The translations under genes were made by a program, and so were the position numbers. From Pseudoxanthomonas sp. SE1 (GTDB taxonomy: Bacteria > Pseudomonadota > Gammaproteobacteria > Xanthomonadales > Xanthomonadaceae): a stretch of 64,000 nt of DNA. The notes beneath the pieces are model-generated. The model saw only the letters and a list, made by a program, of their open reading frames with translations, was not told the DNA's origin and searched no databases. Location of the stretch: NCBI RefSeq assembly GCF_029542205.1, contig NZ_CP113783.1:3897001-3961000 (forward strand). The letters run 5' to 3'. This document shows positions 8,470-16,959 of this stretch, piece by piece; the stretch's first letter is position 1; each line of letters starts with the position of its first letter.

Positions 8470-9204
8470 TCAGTTGGGGCTGGCCGCCGGGCGCACGATG
8501 ATCTCGCTGACGTCCACATCGTCGGGCTGCTCCACCGCGTAGGCGATGGCGCGTGCGATGGCTTCGGCGGGAATCGCGACCTGGCGGAAGTCCTCGATCC
8601 ACATCTTGATGCCGGGATCGCTGATGGTTTCGGCCAGCTCGCTGGTGGTCACGCCCGGCGACACCACCGTGACGCGCAGGTTGTCGTGTTCCTGTCGCAG
8701 GCCTTCGGACAGCGCGATCACGGCGTGCTTGGTGGCGCAGTAAACCGAGGCGCTGGGCCATACGCGGTGGCCTGCCGTGGAGGCGATGTTGATGATCTGT
8801 CCGCCGCCCTGCGTCTGCATCACCGGCAGCGCCGCCGCGATGCCGTGCAGCACGCCGCGGAGGTTGACGTCGATCATCTGGTTCCATTCGTCGATCTTCA
8901 GCGCGGCCAGCGGCGACAGCGGCATGACGCCGGCATTGTTGACGATCACGTCGAGGCGGCCGAATTCCGCCGTGGCGAATTCGACGAACGCCTCCATGTC
9001 GTCCAGGCGGGTGACGTCGAGCGCACGCTGGCGGGCGGTGCCGCCAGCCCCTTCTATCTCTGCGACCAGCTGTTCGAGCCTGCCGTTACGGCGCGCGCCG
9101 AGCACGACGCGGGCGCCACGGCGCGCGAGTTCACGTGCGGCGGCTTCGCCGATGCCGCTGCTGGCACCGGTGATGGCGATGACTTTTCCTTCGATTCCGG
9201 ACAT
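8470..9204 (-). CDS. Short-chain dehydrogenase/reductase (SDR)
   Basis: 244-residue classical SDR, probably NADP(H)-dependent. Cofactor motif GASSGIGEAAA begins near residue 12; the basic residues in GARRNGRLEQL favour NADP. NNAG-type motif is IVNNAGVMPL, the catalytic Ser is in IINIASTAG, and the Tyr/Lys pair is in SVYCATKHAV. The start at 9204 (MSGIEGKVIAITGASSG) is used rather than the longer open frame, which reads through non-coding sequence. The pattern resembles the YdfG / clavaldehyde-dehydrogenase-like SDRs; substrate unknown. Confidence 0.9.
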   Translation of the reverse strand: MSGIEGKVIAITGASSGIGEAAARELARRGARVVLGARRNGRLEQLVAEIEGAGGTARQRALDVTRLDDMEAFVEFATAEFGRLDVIVNNAGVMPLSPLAALKIDEWNQMIDVNLRGVLHGIAAALPVMQTQGGGQIINIASTAGHRVWPSASVYCATKHAVIALSEGLRQEHDNLRVTVVSPGVTTSELAETISDPGIKMWIEDFRQVAIPAEAIARAIAYAVEQPDDVDVSEIIVRPAASPN

Positions 9205-9551
9205 GGGACACCTCGTTGGGGGAAGCCCGGCGCGGGGGTTCGCCGGGAAGGGGCGCAGTGGGCAGAAGGACATAGTTTGTAGTCGGCCCAACATCAAAGC
9301 CGGTGCGACAAAGGTCAATTCTTGGAACCCAGGGCCGTCTTTGACTAGCAAAGTCGGTGATAGTTTGCCGGCGTACGCCATCCACCTTTGGTATGGCAAA
9401 CGTTACAGGTGCTAAGTTGAGCATTGTCCACGACAGAGACAACCATTTTCTGGAAAGGTCAATGCGCTAGAGGAGCGCGTAACATCCGCCTCTAATGACG
9501 CATCCTTGAAACGAGCCAGCTGCTAGTTTTGAAGTCCGACAGGCGCGTGAA
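9205..9551. other. Intergenic region, probable left end of the Tn7-like element
   Basis: No convincing gene. Base composition changes from host-like GC-rich to about even GC near 9270. The region holds repeated short motifs: AAAGGTCAAT at 9310 and 9454; TGCTAAGTTGA at 9410; TGCTAGTTTTGA near 9530; an inverted TGCTAGT near 9341; and three sites ending CGACA near 9309, 9435 and 9541. Such clusters are what TnsB-type binding sites look like, but an exact end and target duplication could not be fixed. Confidence 0.4.
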
Positions 9552-9791
9552 ATGACACCCAAATCTGCCCCGTATTGCAAAGATGCACTCGAACTTCTCA
9601 AGGGCCTGGCTCCAGTAAAACCTAGGGGCCCTACGATTACGTATGAGGAAGGAATCGAAGAACCAGAGCGACGAATTGAGGCCTGTTGCAAGTTATTGGG
9701 AAATGATGAAACGCTGTGGTACGTGCGAGTTGTGGACAAGTGGGGACGGTCTTTGCTGGTATATCGAGGTCCCCACCCCGGTCACCGATAG
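9552..9791 (+). CDS. Small hypothetical protein near the transposon end
   Basis: 79-residue open frame with no recognised domain. The predicted protein is charged and mixed (KDALELLKGLAPVKPRGP, then a helix around EEPERRIEACCKLL and WYVRVVDKWGRSLLVYRG), and composition does not look like a shadow of another gene. It is convergent with tniQ. It could be a real cargo gene or a chance frame; there is no clear ribosome-binding site. Confidence 0.35.
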   Translation: MTPKSAPYCKDALELLKGLAPVKPRGPTITYEEGIEEPERRIEACCKLLGNDETLWYVRVVDKWGRSLLVYRGPHPGHR

Positions 9792-9943
9792 CTCGGTCCA
9801 ATCGACCTCTGAGTGAGCCTCAAGCTGCCAAGCGTTGTCTAAGTGGCTACTGCAGCTTGCTCTTTCCAGACGGAAGCAGCATAAGGATTTGCCAGCCACT
9901 TGCACCCGTTGTCTGCACGGCGAAATGCCACTCCGTTCCGGCA

Positions 9944-11269
9944 TTAGCCGGACAGCCATGCCGTGCTTTGGGCAACATGCCGAGAGTCCCCTATGTGCCA
10001 CTTGGAACGTAGTCTATAGGCCTCAAGTCGCAGCGCCTCACGCACTACTGAGTCCGCCGTAACCGGGTCTAGTCCGCGGCTTCCAAGGCTGCAGAGAATG
10101 GGAGGCATGGTCGTTCGCCAGGTTGGCTTATCTCTCTTTTGATCGATGCCGGCTAAGGCAACTCTAAATGCATTTCGCAAGCGCCACTGATGAGCAGCAC
10201 CACCCCGAGACCTAGATAGAGCGACGTAACTTGCGTAAGCCATAGGATCGGCTTCAATCATCATCTCACTGCGAATCGCAAAAAATGTCGAAATGACGCC
10301 CGGGGGAGGGATAACTGGGGGCTCCCTTCGTAGAACGGAGGCGATATAGCGGACAGCCGAAAGTACCCGTGGAGAAAAGAGGCGCTTTGAAGGAGGGAGC
10401 CATTTGAACGCGCGTTCTGGGTCTATGAGTGGCGTAGACCCGAAAGCAGGATCCAGCAACATTTCACGTATGTCTATTCCTTGAAATGCAGCAAGCGACA
10501 CTAACGTGTTGATCGTCGGTCTGTAGATCACGCCACGTCGAGAGTTATTGGCGAGCCATCTCAGGCCATGAGTCTTGCGGCCGTCGAGGCCGTCAGATAT
10601 GCCTCGGATCAGATCAACGTAGTTGTTCCACTGCACCGGCTCCGGAAGATTGCTTGAGCAGAGTGCTATCAAGCTAGCGCACTGACGCTCCTGCCACCGC
10701 TCGTGAGCGTCGACCTCCTCCGCTGGCGCACGGTACCCAAGTGCTGCGCGACACTTCCAGCAGGAGAGCCTCTTCCCAAGGGCTGACGCGGCAGGCTGCG
10801 AGGACTTGCAACTCGGACACTTCTCCACAAGTAGACAGCCATGCCAGCGGCATCGCAGCTGCAGTCCAAGTGACCATATGAGGGGCTCGTATGAAGAATC
10901 CTCGCTCCATTCGAAGAAGCAAGTTGGACACCACCGACGACGATTTGAGTCCCACCCGATCGCACGAATAGCGAGTACATTCTTCAAAGCCCAGAACGAG
11001 CCGCACTTCAGATACTCACTCGCACCGAGACGTTGCAATCCTTCAAGGCGATCTACGAATTCCAGAGACTGCCCACATACTGATGCATTGGAGACAATTC
11101 TGACATTTGATGCGTTCTTACAGGAGGCGCGAAGTATCGATGCGGCGCTAGTGTTGCACGCGGCCGCTAACCTTTGGACGTAGTATAGAGCGGACTCTAC
11201 GTCGGGTTGCCCAACTCCTCTAAGTTCTAGCGGAGGAAGTGGGCACCAGAAACTCGCTCCGGCGTTCAT
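9944..11269 (-). CDS. tniQ: TniQ-family target-selection protein
   Basis: 441-residue TniQ/TnsD-like protein that in this family links the transposition ATPase to a target site. The N-terminus has the TniQ-type PLPPLELRG..ESALYYVQRLAAACN segment. Zinc-ribbon motifs follow: CGSFWALKN, then CPTCFFEW, LQLRCRWHGCLLVEKCPSC and LSCWKCRAAL. A TTG at 11281 also opens the frame, but ATG 11269 fits the family start better. The gene begins 16 bp after the end of tnsC and is the last of the operon. The C-terminal part (about residues 200-441) resembles nothing I recognise and probably contacts the attachment site. Confidence 0.8.
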   Translation of the reverse strand: MNAGASFWCPLPPLELRGVGQPDVESALYYVQRLAAACNTSAASILRASCKNASNVRIVSNASVCGQSLEFVDRLEGLQRLGASEYLKCGSFWALKNVLAIRAIGWDSNRRRWCPTCFFEWSEDSSYEPLIWSLGLQLRCRWHGCLLVEKCPSCKSSQPAASALGKRLSCWKCRAALGYRAPAEEVDAHERWQERQCASLIALCSSNLPEPVQWNNYVDLIRGISDGLDGRKTHGLRWLANNSRRGVIYRPTINTLVSLAAFQGIDIREMLLDPAFGSTPLIDPERAFKWLPPSKRLFSPRVLSAVRYIASVLRREPPVIPPPGVISTFFAIRSEMMIEADPMAYASYVALSRSRGGAAHQWRLRNAFRVALAGIDQKRDKPTWRTTMPPILCSLGSRGLDPVTADSVVREALRLEAYRLRSKWHIGDSRHVAQSTAWLSG

Positions 11270-11285
11270 TCTCGACGGCAACTGC

Positions 11286-12302
11286 TCATGGATCTACCGT
11301 TTCCTGAGCGATCTTCCATCGGGCACGAACGAGTGATGATCGTTCCTTCACGCTTCCAGCTTTCATCACTCGCTCAAACTCGTTCACATCTCGCCAAAGC
11401 GAACTCAAATCCGAATCGTTGTAGTACGACAAGCTCAAGTGTCGCCTCAGAAGCTTGGGCGCACCTTCATCTATAGCCCTCTTGGTTGCACGGTCGACCA
11501 GCTGCAAAACTTCACCAACCACACCTGCCGTCGCAGCAAGGATCTCCGGCGCCATGTTGATAAGAATGGCGTCACAGATCAAGGGCGACCTGGCTCCCAC
11601 GGTCTTCAGAAACCGGGAGAATGAAACTCGATCTTCAGCTCGCTTGTCACTGTAGGGAGGAACCCAAATCACGCTTACGCGACGACGTAGTTCCGAGTGG
11701 ATATCCCAAAGTCGAGCTGCTTGATACACGCCCGTCATGATGAACATCAAGCCTGTAGATTCTCCCAGAGACATGAGGTGCAGCGTATGGTCTGCCGGAG
11801 AGGTATCTCGGTGATTCACCAGAAGTGCGGTCACTTGATCAATGGAGACGTAGCGGCATCCGCGAGCACCTGAACCAGCTCGGAAAGCTTGCCACGTCTC
11901 CGCCTCGGTGACTCGCTTGCGTGGAACTGCATGCCAAATCGCTTTGCATTCGGCTAGCTCGCTACGCAACACCGAACACTCTTTCGCCGCGAAAGATCCC
12001 GAATCAAGTAGCCATTCCATACTTGGCGCATTCAGCTCGTCAACCAAGTTGTTCGCCAGATCTCGAGAACTAAAGTAGGCCCGGCTCGGCATCGTTGCAA
12101 AAACTTCGACAAGTGGCGTGCGACCTCTCCCCCAGTAGTGTGGATTACCGAACATCTCGCGTAGAGTCGATCGGCGGATCGTCGTCTTTCCCACGCCAGA
12201 TGGCCCAATGATGAAGACCATGTGTCCTGAGCGGTGAAGTTCTAACTCACGCCGTAACTGCACTCTCGCAATCTTGTAGATAGGATGCTGAATCATCTTC
12301 AT
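11286..12302 (-). CDS. tnsC: Transposition AAA+ ATPase, TnsC/TniB type
   Basis: 338-residue AAA+ ATPase that, in Tn7 and Tn5053-type elements, assembles on DNA and couples TniQ to the transposase. Walker A is GPSGVGKTTI near residue 33. The Walker B strand reads RYVSIDQVTALL near residue 150, with DQ instead of the usual DE. A sensor-like strand GLMFIMTGVYQAARLWD and an arginine-rich LRRRVSVIWVPPY follow. The start codon overlaps the tnsAB stop by one base (TAATG), which indicates translational coupling. Confidence 0.85.
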   Translation of the reverse strand: MKMIQHPIYKIARVQLRRELELHRSGHMVFIIGPSGVGKTTIRRSTLREMFGNPHYWGRGRTPLVEVFATMPSRAYFSSRDLANNLVDELNAPSMEWLLDSGSFAAKECSVLRSELAECKAIWHAVPRKRVTEAETWQAFRAGSGARGCRYVSIDQVTALLVNHRDTSPADHTLHLMSLGESTGLMFIMTGVYQAARLWDIHSELRRRVSVIWVPPYSDKRAEDRVSFSRFLKTVGARSPLICDAILINMAPEILAATAGVVGEVLQLVDRATKRAIDEGAPKLLRRHLSLSYYNDSDLSSLWRDVNEFERVMKAGSVKERSSLVRARWKIAQETVDP

Positions 12303-14713
12303 TAGAAATCCTCCCCCTCTTCGAAAGGGAGAACATCTGTGACGTCCAGGCCTCGCCCTGATTGCGTCTCCTCATGACCCGGGTCGGCGACCAACTGCTC
12401 TGGCCCCAAGTGTTGGGTTGAAGGTAAGGCAGCGATTGCGAGCTGATGTCGAGAGTAGCGCTTTTTCGCGAGATCTCGCTTCTTTAATCGAGCCTCTCGA
12501 TGTACTTCCGGCCTAGACAGAAGCTCAAACAATTTTTCACTCGGGGATAGGTGCGCCTTCTCTATAACACTGGCATGGAACACCTTTACCCAAGCTCTAT
12601 TCAGTTTGGCGTATGCGACTGTCGGGTCACACACGTCCGCACGCACCTCCGAGACGCAATCAAGCTTCAATCCATCGATTAGCTCGCGGCTTGTGTATCG
12701 TGCCTCTCCAATCCGAATTCCTCGGCGTCTGTCACAAGCCCAGGTACGGGGCTTTATGGATGTCTGTATGAGAATGTCGTCACCCCATAGACAATCTATT
12801 CCTCCGTGACCCGAATTCTTGAGGAGCTCCTCCCGCATCTCTCGTGGCGATCTTCCTCCCACACGTGGGGTATTGGGGAGATCCTCGTACACGTATGTGC
12901 TGAACTCCTCCAGTACTTCGGCGAAGCTCATGCGCGCGTGATGGATGCTCTTGAAGCGTCCATCGACCTTTCTCCCCAACTGATCATTCCACTTGCTGCC
13001 AGGCAGGGCATGCGCAACGCACGAATTGATCTGCTTAATAGTGTTTTCTGCAACCCCATTCCAAGCACTCCCAGCGGTTGGTGAATGCCTCAATGAGATC
13101 CTCATATCGCAGAACGACTTCAACCAATCGGAAGTGTTCTCTGCCCCGCGGTCCACATGTATCGTGCGTGGAAGGAAGCCATGCCTACGTACGTGCTCCC
13201 TGATCAACAGAGCTAGTCCATCGGTTCGCGCGGATCCGTAGATTACGGCGTGCGCCATCGAGTCATGGGTTGCGCCGTCGATTCCAATGTAGAAGACGCC
13301 GCTGGTTGCTGGGAAATGGTTTATTAAATCTGGCGCAAACGTTATATCAAATGGCGATGAGTCGATGTACAGCACCTGCCCATAGCGCATTGGTGATTGA
13401 CTTCGATATCTTGGATCTGTGCTCGACCTAACCTGATGAAAGGATCGCATTCCGCCGGTGGCGAGTGCGCGAGATTCAGGGTTCTGCATGCGGCGTATCG
13501 CGTGGAGGCGCGAGTAACCCACGGGATCCACCTCGCGTCTGGCACACTCCTCCTCGAAGACAAACTCAAGCTCCTTAGAGTTCCTCGCTCCACCTCGGTT
13601 CCAGATTTCTATTGCCGCCTGGACTGCCTCCATTTGCTGCTTGTCGATTCTGTCGACCCGGTTCCCACTTTTCGAGTAGTTCGTAAGGCACGCCGACAAC
13701 GGCGACTTGCCAGCATCTACGGCTATTGCGACCTCTCTTATGAGTTGCCGTAGCCTCACGGTCCCCTTCGTTCTGCCAGCCTCAAAGTCTTCAATCTTCC
13801 TCAGCCTTCCCAAGGCTCTGTTCACGTCAGTAGTTGACGCTGTGAGAATTGGATCGCATACATCGGGCTGAGCGAGTGACGCAGATAGATGCGCGAGGTG
13901 CAGGGCGTCAATCTCATTGGCCTGCTCTGAAGACGCACAGAGGAGGAATCTGTCAGCCTGATCAATCGGGAGGGAAGTGATTGGTCCGTATACGAGTCGC
14001 CGCGCGAGCATCCATAGTGCAACCTCCAGTCCAAAGCTGGGAAGCGCCTTTGAGATCGACTCTATGGATGCAGGTCGCGTGGTTAGAAGTCTTTTCACCC
14101 GCCCCATAAGGCTTACGTCTGGCTGGGCGAGGTCATTGAGTGTCGCGTGTATGGCTTCAAGGTTTCTTCCGTAGATGCCGTGTGGAAATGGCGGCGTCCA
14201 GGTGCGGAACGGTAGGCCGAGAACTTCCGCCGCAGCGATGTAGGGCTCATGGAACCACTGACCCTCTCTCCAACTCCAATCGCTGCGCGGTCGCAGCGCT
14301 ACCTTCGCTAGCCACTCCTGAGTCTTGCACTCGACAAGCTCAGCGCAGTTTCCTCGAAAAACGAGGAAATCGATGTGCGCCGAGGAAATGTGACGTCTGC
14401 CCGCAATTGTGGTTCGCTCAATGTTTTGCAATGGCACTTGGACGTAGTAGCCGATCACTGTTGGATCCAACTCTAGTTCACGTGCAAATATCAGCTCGCA
14501 GGTATGGCTTTCCAAAACGCGAGCCGCACCGTTGACTCCCGAAGGGAGCGCGGTCCGGACATTAGTCAAGGCCGACTTGGCGACGTCCCGGAGTCCGCTG
14601 TTACGAATCATTTCTTCGATTAGAGCCGTGGACCTTTCTGAGAGGCCAAGGGCTGCATAGACGCACTCCCTTTCGACCATCGAAGGGCCGCCCAGTACCC
14701 TATTCACCTTCAT
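12302..14713 (-). CDS. Fused TnsA-TnsB transposase
   Basis: 803 residues from ATG 14713, which has GGGAG seven bases upstream; the frame extends to 14848. N-terminal domain (about 60-140) has the TnsA endonuclease pattern: an early ES..CE motif near 68-73, HIDF with Asp115, then VECK with Glu128 and Lys130. The central part (about 320-430) is helical and likely the TnsB DNA-binding region. The DDE integrase core has Asp451 (YIDSSPFD), Asp521 (HVDRGAEN) and Glu556 (NGVAENTIK). Both active sites are intact. TnsA normally cuts the 5' ends and TnsB the 3' ends, giving cut-and-paste rather than cointegrate transposition. Fusion of the two is known in some Tn7-like lineages. Confidence 0.85.
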   Translation of the reverse strand: MKVNRVLGGPSMVERECVYAALGLSERSTALIEEMIRNSGLRDVAKSALTNVRTALPSGVNGAARVLESHTCELIFARELELDPTVIGYYVQVPLQNIERTTIAGRRHISSAHIDFLVFRGNCAELVECKTQEWLAKVALRPRSDWSWREGQWFHEPYIAAAEVLGLPFRTWTPPFPHGIYGRNLEAIHATLNDLAQPDVSLMGRVKRLLTTRPASIESISKALPSFGLEVALWMLARRLVYGPITSLPIDQADRFLLCASSEQANEIDALHLAHLSASLAQPDVCDPILTASTTDVNRALGRLRKIEDFEAGRTKGTVRLRQLIREVAIAVDAGKSPLSACLTNYSKSGNRVDRIDKQQMEAVQAAIEIWNRGGARNSKELEFVFEEECARREVDPVGYSRLHAIRRMQNPESRALATGGMRSFHQVRSSTDPRYRSQSPMRYGQVLYIDSSPFDITFAPDLINHFPATSGVFYIGIDGATHDSMAHAVIYGSARTDGLALLIREHVRRHGFLPRTIHVDRGAENTSDWLKSFCDMRISLRHSPTAGSAWNGVAENTIKQINSCVAHALPGSKWNDQLGRKVDGRFKSIHHARMSFAEVLEEFSTYVYEDLPNTPRVGGRSPREMREELLKNSGHGGIDCLWGDDILIQTSIKPRTWACDRRRGIRIGEARYTSRELIDGLKLDCVSEVRADVCDPTVAYAKLNRAWVKVFHASVIEKAHLSPSEKLFELLSRPEVHREARLKKRDLAKKRYSRHQLAIAALPSTQHLGPEQLVADPGHEETQSGRGLDVTDVLPFEEGEDF

Positions 14714-14852
14714 GCGGATGCTCCCGACTGACTCGTTATGCGAATGAGAAAGCACAACACTCCCGTGCCAAGCGCAAAGAAGTCTTGACAAAGGAAACGA
14801 GGAGAGGGACAGTGCCGGCAGCGGCCCTACGAAGACGTCGCCGACCAAGAGA

Positions 14853-14879
14853 CCCGCGAGTTACCACTCGCGGGTTTTT
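14853..14879 (+). terminator. Intrinsic terminator pointing away from tnsAB
   Basis: An 8-bp GC-rich stem (CCCGCGAG / CTCGCGGG) with a six-base loop and five T residues on the plus strand. No plus-strand protein gene precedes it. A TTGACA hexamer lies at 14785-14790 on the same strand, so a very short RNA antisense to the tnsAB leader is conceivable. Confidence 0.65.
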
Positions 14880-14921
14880 CCTGTTTGAGCCCCAGAAAAC
14901 TAACGATGGCGGTTGTTTAGT

Positions 14922-15164
14922 TCACGGCGCGTGCCCTCGCACTTGCGATCGGAGATAGGCGCTCACGTCACTGGCGTGCGCGAACCAACCGCGCCGTCCG
15001 CACAACCTGAATAGGCTTACTGGAAGCCTCCCAGTTGCATGCGCGCGTCTAAGACCGGCTGGGTTGCTGAACCCTAATAGCCGTGACAAATCCTTCGCCT
15101 GCACTAGGGCTCCGTATGTCTCAGCGATCCAAGCTGTGGAGAGCGTATCGCTAGATGTTTCCAC
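14922..15164 (-). CDS. Small putative DNA-binding protein
   Basis: 80-residue protein from a GTG start. The segment ALVQAKDLSRLLGFSNPAGLRRAHATGRLP resembles a winged or AlpA/excisionase-like helix-turn-helix, followed by a wing-like GWFAHASDVSAYLRS. It may regulate the adjacent transposition operon. This is inference from pattern only. A weak hairpin AACTAA..TTAGTT followed by TTTTC lies just after its stop on the minus strand. Confidence 0.5.
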   Translation of the reverse strand: METSSDTLSTAWIAETYGALVQAKDLSRLLGFSNPAGLRRAHATGRLPVSLFRLCGRRGWFAHASDVSAYLRSQVRGHAP

Positions 15165-15267
15165 GTAGCATCCAGTGGCGCTGGGTTCGCTAGAACGCTA
15201 GCGCCTTTGCTAAGTTGATTCACCCAACGTAAGAGTTGGTTTTCCGCATACTTCCATTGGAGGCGTC

Positions 15268-15996
15268 ATGGGTGAGCTTTACGACGCGATCTTTCGACTC
15301 TCTTCGCTGATGGAGCCTCAGAGAGGAAGGCCGGCCGGTGATGCAGTGGGACGCCTCCATAGGCGGATCATCTGGCACGCATGGGCTTTAAATGAAGGTG
15401 GCGAGGATAAGTTGGAGGCTCGCTACGTTCTGCGTAGGGAAAGCGGCGACGATCCGTTGTGCATGCGTCGAGATGAATTTGCAGCTTACAGCTCAGACTC
15501 CCGTTCTCTCTCGCCCGCTCGAATGCGTCTTGTCACACAGCGACATCCATTGGTTGGAACTATTGCAGGAATGCCATTCGCGTCTTTAAGTTTGAGACCA
15601 CGAAGCCTGGCGGAGGTGCAGTGCTGGATTGAGCCGTACATAGGGGGCTACTACGAGGTAGGTGGCGTCAAGGTTAGTGGCTTCTATAGGTTTCCGGGCG
15701 ATCCAATCGGAGGTCCCGCAGGACTGGGCCCGGCCTCGTTTGAGGACTACGAAGGATTGTGGCGCCGGGGCGACATGTACGGCTTGCTGTCTCTCGCGTG
15801 CCTGTTCCGTCTGATGCACTTGAAGAGGCAAGTGGATAGCCAATGGGTAGCCGCTTGTTACATGGCCATGGCTGTTAGAGACATGCGCAGCGACCCTTAC
15901 CTGAGTCCTTTCATAGGGGAAGTGGCCTGCGCGACTACCGCGCTACTGCGGCTACTCCCAGACTGTTCTAGGCCCATCAGAGTAAGCATGAATTGA
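15268..15996 (+). CDS. Orphan hypothetical protein next to the transposition module
   Basis: 242 residues, no recognised family. The start is well supported by GGAGG eight bases upstream. The protein is probably cytoplasmic with an Arg-rich N-terminal half (LHRRIIWHAWAL, YVLRRESGD), a central Gly-rich part (WIEPYIGGYYEVGG, FPGDPIGGPAGLGP) and a helical C-terminus (LLSLACLFRLMHL, VAACYMAMAVRDMRS). GC content is below that of the backbone. The position suggests cargo of the Tn7-like element or a cassette-type gene, but no attC borders it. Confidence 0.65.
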   Translation: MGELYDAIFRLSSLMEPQRGRPAGDAVGRLHRRIIWHAWALNEGGEDKLEARYVLRRESGDDPLCMRRDEFAAYSSDSRSLSPARMRLVTQRHPLVGTIAGMPFASLSLRPRSLAEVQCWIEPYIGGYYEVGGVKVSGFYRFPGDPIGGPAGLGPASFEDYEGLWRRGDMYGLLSLACLFRLMHLKRQVDSQWVAACYMAMAVRDMRSDPYLSPFIGEVACATTALLRLLPDCSRPIRVSMN

Positions 15997-16235
15997 AAGA
16001 AGAGAGGTTTGCGTCCCGCGCTTTGATCTACGTGCGATGCGATTAGTCGACAGGACGGGGCGCGCGCCGCTTCTTGTTCATGGCACGCTGTCGCAGTCGA
16101 TCGTAGATCAGCCTAGCCAATCTCACTAGTGCGTCAGGAGACGATAGGTGGCAACGACGCTTGCCCTGTACGAATCCCTCTCGGGAGTCGCGCCGAGCTG
16201 ACTTTAGTAGTCCGCAATCGGCCAGAAGCGGACAC
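15997..16235. other. Non-coding stretch with a GTCCGC..GCGGAC palindrome
   Basis: No supported gene. At 16210-16233 it holds one copy of the palindrome GTCCGC-N12-GCGGAC that recurs across the accessory parts of this window. A 66-codon minus frame overlaps it and is not convincing. Confidence 0.5.
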
Positions 16236-16291
16236 CCCGTCAAGATGGAGCCAGCCCGCGAGGCGGCGTCGGCTTGAATGAATTGTTAGGC
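16236..16291 (-). repeat. Integron attC site of the AbiV cassette
   Basis: Read on the minus strand it begins with the R'' box GCCTAAC, then AATTCATTCAAGCCGACGCC and the imperfect palindrome GCCTCGCGGGC, as in classical 59-base elements. The distal R' box is poorly conserved, so the far boundary is uncertain. The stop codon of the AbiV gene lies inside the GCCTAAC box. Confidence 0.8.
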
Positions 16292-16954
16292 GGCAGGCCG
16301 CGTAGCAAAGGCATAGATGGCCTCTTCAAGATCGGTATCCCCGCCCTTTATCCGCTCAAGATAAAACGCAGAAAAGTCTGGGTGCTCCATTAGTTGCTTA
16401 ACTTTGCTGGTGGATTGAGTGTAGAAGAAGTCATTGGCGACAGAGGTTGTAGGCGGCTTCTCACCAGTAAGGTGGGCCCTTGCACGATGCAAACAGTGCT
16501 GCGCAAGCCTGACCGAGTCGCGTGAGGCAACTGGTCGAACGACATCGAGAGGGGATCTTACGGTGCCGTCATGAAGTATCTCCGTGTACATGGATGGCTC
16601 CCGGCCCCGTCGTAGAGCGCCAATGAGCTCCATTGAAGCTTCAATGGCCTCCTCTAAACTATCCTTCTTGGTGAGGTACAGCGAAGGGCCGAATGCAGAG
16701 ATGATCTTGGACTTGTGATCTAGGAGCTTCTCCCGGACAGCTTTAGCTACGCGCGGGTCGTCGAGGTTTCGTCCGGCCGCATTAAATGCCAGTGCAGATT
16801 TCCCGATCTCTTCGATGCCAGCCACTGCTAGAAAGTAGGCTCTTGCAAAGTTCTCGCTCTTTAGCAGTACTTCTGCTTCACCAACTAAAGCTTCGGCGTT
16901 CTCGAGTGCCGCCCTAGATAGCGATATGAGTGTCGATTTGCTGAGCTGTCTCAT
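16286..16954 (-). CDS. AbiV family abortive-infection protein (integron cassette)
   Basis: 222-residue helical cytoplasmic protein with the AbiV pattern. N-terminal helices carry ALENAEALVGEAEVLL. The hallmark FLAVAGIEEIGKSALAF lies near residues 40-57, followed by DHKSKI near 79. AbiV in Lactococcus blocks phage replication after infection, so a phage-defence role is likely by family. The gene is packed between two attC sites, starts 5 bp after the upstream attC, and ends in TAA embedded in the GCCTAAC box, which is the usual layout of a one-gene integron cassette. No promoter of its own is evident. Confidence 0.75.
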   Translation of the reverse strand: MRQLSKSTLISLSRAALENAEALVGEAEVLLKSENFARAYFLAVAGIEEIGKSALAFNAAGRNLDDPRVAKAVREKLLDHKSKIISAFGPSLYLTKKDSLEEAIEASMELIGALRRGREPSMYTEILHDGTVRSPLDVVRPVASRDSVRLAQHCLHRARAHLTGEKPPTTSVANDFFYTQSTSKVKQLMEHPDFSAFYLERIKGGDTDLEEAIYAFATRPAA

Positions 16955-16959
16955 CTGCC

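Larger units (their letters stand above)
9280..15220 (-). mobile_element. Tn7-like element: tnsAB fusion, tnsC, tniQ (ends approximate)
   Basis: The core is a minus-strand operon at 9944-14713 with 1-nt and short-gap junctions: fused TnsA-TnsB, TnsC/TniB ATPase, TniQ. All three carry their expected key motifs, so the module looks functional. The boundaries given are estimates from where base composition changes and where TGCTAAGTTGA occurs on both sides (9410 and 15208). The right end could instead lie further right and include the cassette cluster up to about 18.4 kb. No cas genes or CRISPR repeats were seen in the window. Confidence 0.6.

Noticed and set aside
16043..16243. A 66-codon minus frame between the orphan gene and the first attC
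   Set aside because: It starts inside the GTCCGC palindrome and has no ribosome-binding site; non-coding in appearance.
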